Below, one piece after another: positions 58,740 through 64,000 of a stretch of 64,000 bases of DNA. Origin of the DNA: Flaccisagitta enflata. Lineage: Eukaryota > Chaetognatha > Sagittoidea > Aphragmophora. Location of the stretch: the NCBI GenBank assembly GCA_965153355.1, contig OZ231127.1, positions 3,534,001 through 3,598,000 of the forward strand. The letters run 5' to 3'. A program made the position numbers and the translations under genes. How positions within the stretch are numbered: the stretch's first letter is position 1; each line of letters opens with the position of its first letter. The notes under the pieces are model-generated. The model made no database searches and was not told where the DNA came from. It was given only the letters and a program-made list of their open reading frames with translations.

Positions 58740-59672
58740 CACTTTTTTTTTTTATAAGCACGCTAATTTTTCGGCTGAGGCTGAGCGTGCTTAGCAAAAT
58801 CTCGTTTTCGAGGCTGAAATGTGCTTAAATGCGTGCTTATCATTTATCAGTAAGTAATTTTCCTATTCTGACTAGAACAGGGTACACAGTAGGGTATAGA
58901 AAACATTAATGCAGAGTGTTGTATAGTATAAGCACATTGAATTAAGTTTAGTATAAGCACATTGAATTTAGTATGAAATATAGTAATGAATATATTTTGT
59001 ATGAAAAAATATACAGTATCATTCACTGATGTTGTCTTACTTTCATATATGGGATGAGACTAGTATCTTGATTTAACATAAACAGTTTTTAGTTTTTAGT
59101 GTTATTTAGTATCATGATATATTATTTTTTTTTGTAGTCCTTGATACAGCAATAAATTCTTATTAACAATAGTATCTCAGCAATAACACCCCTTACAAAA
59201 TTAGGCGAACTGGGAGTTTTTCTTCAAATCATTCTCCTGTCTAAACGGTTTGAGCTACAGATGCCAGATTGGACTCAAATGAATGATATTTTAATTTTCT
59301 TTCATTTGAGTCCAATCTGGCATCTGTAGCTCAATGATTTGAAGAAAAACTCCCAGTTCGCCTAATTTTGTAAGGGGTGTTAATATTCTTAAATATTGTT
59401 AGAAATTGAATTATTTCTATCACTATCAAAATCCTGAATATGCTGATAGATTGATATTATAGATAATTACAATTTCTATCAAAGTTTCTATTGGTTTTTG
59501 TAAAATTCCAACCAAAAATATCTAAAAATTAGCATATTTTTCCAAATTTACCAAAAAAATTTTTCTAATTGGAAATCTCAGCCTGGAGCGTGCTTAGCAA
59601 TGTGCTTAAATTTTCCTAATATCTGAGGCTGGGCGTGCTTATAAACGAGGTGCTTTTATGAAAAAAAAAGTG
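58740..59672. mobile_element. TA-flanked TIR element (CACTTTTT..ATAAGCAC) with nested palindrome
   Basis: CACTTTTTTTTTTTATAAGCAC and inverted GTGCTTTTATG..AAAAAAAGTG; TA on both sides; inner GGCTGAGCGTGCTTAGCAA mirrored at 59582-59600. Confidence 0.88.
59186..59380. mobile_element. Palindromic TA-flanked MITE nested in the TIR element
   Basis: ACACCCCTTACAAAATTAGG and inverted CCTAATTTTGTAAGGGGTGT with TA outside. The centre has CAGATGCCAGATTGGACTC and its inverse. Confidence 0.92.
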
Positions 59673-59679
59673 TATCGAA

Positions 59680-60640
59680 GGTAGGTCATCATTCCCCGCA
59701 AAATGAACGAAAAACGCGATAGCGCTGCTCAAAGACTCGCCGCACTGTGGGTTGGATCATTATGAGTTCAAATGCAACACCAGTTTCTATCATATTCATA
59801 AAATATATAGATTTGCCAAAGATTTGATTGATATTTATCAAATTGCTGGATTCCACTAATGTTTCTATTTGCGAAAACAAATCAAACAAATATTGCCGAA
59901 GCAATGATCTAGAAGCAATACTAATCATTTATCAGAAGAAAAAAAATTAAAAAAAAAATCAATATATTAACCATTACCCTGACCAGACATACAGATTGTG
60001 GAGAAGCGGGAAGCGCCGCTTCTCGGAACTTGGGTGACAGAGTCGGAAGATCTAGCATTGTGGCATTACAAAAAAATAACAAAATGATATTTTGTTTTAG
60101 AAGAGCACTTAAACAAATGACACAAATATTTTTTTAATTGGATAATCTAAAAATTCGATGTTTTTTTTTCCATAATTTACCATTTTTAACATAGATTTAA
60201 TCAAAATTAACTTGATTTTGACATGATTCCACCATATAAGAATGCATTCTACTTGTCGGAAGCTTGCAAGAAAAATTTCTTGCTTCCCGGAAGCTCGGAA
60301 GAATATTAATATCTGACCCTGACAATCAAATCAATAAGAAACGACAATGTATCCCATGCGTTTATTTGTTCTTGTTCGTCCCAACGTGGCTATTGCAAAA
60401 CCATCTGCAGAGTTAATAAGCTGTTATGGCTTTGGTTTGGACGACCACTGAAATTTGGATGACCCTCGAAATTTACGCGGGAGGAATTCGTTCCCAATTT
60501 TCCCAAATTTCCGATTCTTTACTCTATTTCTTTTGTCTTTCTTGTTTCTTTTTTTCCCATCCCAGCATTTCATGTTTCATGTTTTCCACATTCAGAGCTA
60601 GAAACAGTCTCATGACGAGAAAGGTTTTCCTCGCAGCACA
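59680..60640. other. No gene recognised
   Basis: AT-rich, short open frames only. Confidence 0.45.
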
Positions 60641-60657
60641 GCTCTTCGCAGGAATGG

Positions 60658-60659
60658 GG

Positions 60660-60754
<95 letters not shown>

Positions 60755-60779
60755 GAGGTTGTTGTTGTTGTTTTTGTTT

Positions 60780-60846
<67 letters not shown>

Positions 60847-60851
60847 CGTCG

Positions 60852-60937
<86 letters not shown>

Positions 60938-60955
60938 CTTGTTGTTGTTGTTGTT
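60658..60955. repeat. GTT microsatellite
   Basis: About 300 bp GTT with a few GAG/CGT interruptions. Confidence 0.97.
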
Positions 60956-60989
60956 AACGTTTATCCTCATCAAGTTTATAATCATACAA

Positions 60990-61590
<601 letters not shown>

Positions 61591-61753
61591 TCCTCTCATC
61601 ACTAACTTCGTCTTTTCGTAACTGATCTTATTTTGTTCTTTCCGTTGGAATAGGTCATGTATCAAGTTCGAAGAATAAGAGAATTGAAGAGCAAAGATCG
61701 AAGCTATCAACGTTGCATGACTCCTTAAAATCTTCCACCGGACACATCTGCAC

Positions 61754-61756
<3 letters not shown>

Positions 61757-61826
<70 letters not shown>
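61757..61826. repeat. AG microsatellite
   Basis: Pure AG run. Confidence 0.96.
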
Positions 61827-61827
<1 letters not shown>

Positions 61828-61879
61828 TATAAGAAAGTGAGAAGTGAGCAATGAACCATGGGCAGGAAGACGAATGCAG

Positions 61880-62710
61880 CAACCCTCGCCATCGTATGAC
61901 AGCGAGCCTATGAAGCCAACTTTTAGGGTATCAACTTAGGTCAAAATGGAAAAAATGTAAAAGTGAAAATAGAAAAACAAGTGAATAAAAGTGATCGAGA
62001 TTAGACATACATGATATCTGAAAGTAAAATTTGCATCCACTTGGCAAGAAACTGAGATTTAGCCAATAAAACTGAAGTTGTTTTACTAAAAATCTTTACA
62101 AATTTCTTTTTTGTCCACTGACAAGGTGCTGGTCGAAATCATAAGTTTGCATAGAAAATGAAAAAACAAAGAACATAAGTCTCTTCTAAATTTGATTACG
62201 AAGAGCAGGCCTCTTGATCATACTTCTTTGCCGACAAGCAAAAGTTTTCCCCTGAACGTTGCCGATTTAACTAAAGAGTGCAGTGGGGGTAAGTGGATGA
62301 TAGAGGGGATGTCCTTTCCAATCCAAATTTCGCTACCATGACGCTGTTAGTCGACCTAGGCCCGGCAACTGTTATTAGTCCATGCCAAGCCAATGCCAGC
62401 CTTCACCTGCGCACAGTGAACTCAAGTATGAGGATTAAGGCGGGAAATAATCTCCAGGTAAAGGTTCTTTTTCCAATTATTAAATCATCCAGATCCACTT
62501 TTGTCGAGTGACTACATGAAACACATGATGATGTTGATATGTTTTACATGCGATTAAGATTTTCTTTTCTTTTTGTTCATCACATAAAGGATTAGATCCC
62601 TATTATATTTTTGATTTAATCTCATAGTCTTCAAAAATCTACAAAGTTAGAAAAGACCAGTCATCATAAAACTACAATATGCAAATAATATCAATGCTGA
62701 CTGCAATTAC
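61880..62710. other. No gene established
   Basis: A plus-strand frame at 62293-62456 ends at a donor-like CTCCAG/GTAAAG. It has no homology I recognise; too weak to call an exon. Confidence 0.3.
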
Positions 62711-62715
62711 CATTA

Positions 62716-63057
62716 CCGTATTTTCTCCATTTATCGCCCCCCCTCCAATTAACGCCCCCCCTCTTTTTTTTCTCTGGATTGTTGATAAATGGGAAGAAGA
62801 AAAGGCAAATTGTCAAAGATTTTGATTTTTTTCAGTGCTTTTTCAGTGCTTTCATTGAAAATAGGCAAAAAAATCATATCAATATCACTTCATTGTACTT
62901 TATCTTATAATTTTGATATTTCAAGTAGTATTCATGGTAAAAAACGTTAAATAACAATGTACATTTATATCAAAAGGGGGCGCTAATTGGAGGGTAAAAT
63001 GGCAATGTCATTTTTCAATTTCAAAAGCGCCCGGGGCGCTAATTAGAGAAAATATGG
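62716..63057. mobile_element. TA-flanked TIR element (CCGTATTTTCTC)
   Basis: CCGTATTTTCTCCATTTATCG and inverted CTAATTAGAGAAAATATGG, TA outside; CCTCCAATTAACGCCCCC mirrored by GGGGGCGCTAATTGGAGG. Confidence 0.85.
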
Positions 63058-63104
63058 TATGTCCATTTCGATCTTCCCCTTCTTTTTTTTTTCTTTTCTT
63101 TCTT

Positions 63105-63187
63105 CCACTTATTCTTCTTCTTCTTGTTCTTCTTCTTCTTCTTTTTCTTCTTCTTCTTCTTCTTCTTCTTCTTCTTCTTCTTCTTCC
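63105..63187. repeat. TTC microsatellite
   Basis: TTC run with TTG interruptions. Confidence 0.95.
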
Positions 63188-63189
63188 AT

Positions 63190-64000
63190 CTTTTGGACCT
63201 GCCGACATCTCCCTTCCCCTGCCGAGAAGCGGCGCTGCTCGCTGCTCCAAAATCAAGAGGCCTGACGAAGAGAACTATGTTTCTGTAAATGCAAAAAATC
63301 TCCGCTTTTGGCCGTCTCATAATTTCGACCACAGGAAAAAGTTTTTTCTGAGTTTTTTTTCTCTGCAGTTTGGCTGAAGTTTTATAGCTTTCTCGCTCGT
63401 ATGGTTGCATCACTTGCATGTGAGTAAATTCTTTTAGTGAGTCACTGTCAATGATCACTTGACGGTATGTTTTCCCCCTCATGTGCTCAAAACCTGTGTA
63501 CCCGATCGTTTTTGATTATTTTTATAATATTTTTACCTAGATCAAAAGAGATTTGGGATCTTTGATCCATTTTATGGACCGCGAGTTCCATTTATTTATC
63601 ACCTCTTCATGGTGGTTGTGGTGAAAATGTTGAAATTCAGTCATTTTGGGCTCAAAATTGGGCCACTTTGCTTTTGAAATTGGACTTAAAATCCATGAGA
63701 TTATGAAACTAGAGCTCAAGAGCTAACCAGTGGTGCAATCTGCATGTTGCTATCATTTTTTGTTAAGATTTGAGTGCTTTTCAAAGATGGAAGGGTATGA
63801 GGGTTTTTTTACCAGATGAATTTAGTGGTCAATTTTGATATTTTTTACAATTTTTCATATATCTCCGCTTTGGATGGACAAATTTATAAGAAATTGGTGA
63901 CCATATTGAAGAGTTTTTGATGCTCTATCTGAATCTGGTAAAATTTTGATCGATACGACCCTCAAAAATTTTGGGAGACTCTAGAAGCAGGTGCTAAAAA
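63190..64000. other. No gene recognised
   Basis: Mixed sequence to the window edge with no convincing exon. Confidence 0.4.

Noticed and set aside
58376-58828. 150-codon plus-strand frame upstream of ADGRV1
   Set aside because: Its 3' third lies inside a TIR element and the rest has no recognisable domain.
62293-62456. Possible plus-strand exon ending at a GTAAAG donor
   Set aside because: No homology and no partner exon; cannot be supported from sequence alone.

Overview
The window is nuclear DNA from an animal, most likely a marine invertebrate bilaterian. The protein families present (ADGRV1, an XK-related protein, a CRF-type peptide), spliceosomal introns, tRNA-derived SINEs and extreme microsatellite content all point that way. 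Nothing bacterial, viral or organellar was seen, and the species cannot be named from this sequence.

The backbone is the 5' part of one very large minus-strand gene. Thirteen exons between about 57.8 kb and 3.4 kb join in frame. They encode a signal peptide followed by at least seven consecutive Calx-beta domains, collinear with the N-terminus of the adhesion GPCR ADGRV1 (VLGR1/GPR98). The rest of the gene must lie beyond the left edge. On the opposite strand, inside or beside this gene, lie four other loci: the last two exons of a discoidin (F5/8 type C)-like gene (1.36-2.44 kb); a complete three-exon secreted potato-inhibitor-I/eglin-type protease inhibitor (9.77-11.29 kb); a broken XK-related gene (33.3-35.7 kb); and a three-coding-exon precursor of a CRF/DH44/sauvagine-like amidated neuropeptide (50.8-54.0 kb), possibly with a TATA-type promoter and noncoding exon at 42.7-42.9 kb.

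Nearly everything else is repeats. Long microsatellites (CT, CA, AAC, ATC, CTTT, ATTC, GAC and others) often start within a few bases of a splice site. There are several mobile-element classes: short hairpin-ended elements with a GGAC/GTCC core resembling Helentron-associated elements; TA-flanked terminal-inverted-repeat and foldback elements of Tc1/mariner/pogo type; a GAGCGA-rich TIR family; and two tRNA-derived SINEs with target duplications and AAC tails.

The most unusual signal is a recurring one. In at least eight places a splice junction (exon edge plus donor or acceptor) has been copied in tandem into the neighbouring intron: 12 copies of the start of ADGRV1 exon 12, 17 copies of the end of exon 4 alternating with AAC repeats, five copies of the acceptor of the last neuropeptide exon, many decayed copies of its first-coding-exon donor, four copies of a noncoding-exon donor, and smaller cases. 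Splice-junction duplication with microsatellite growth appears to be a general way introns expand in this genome.
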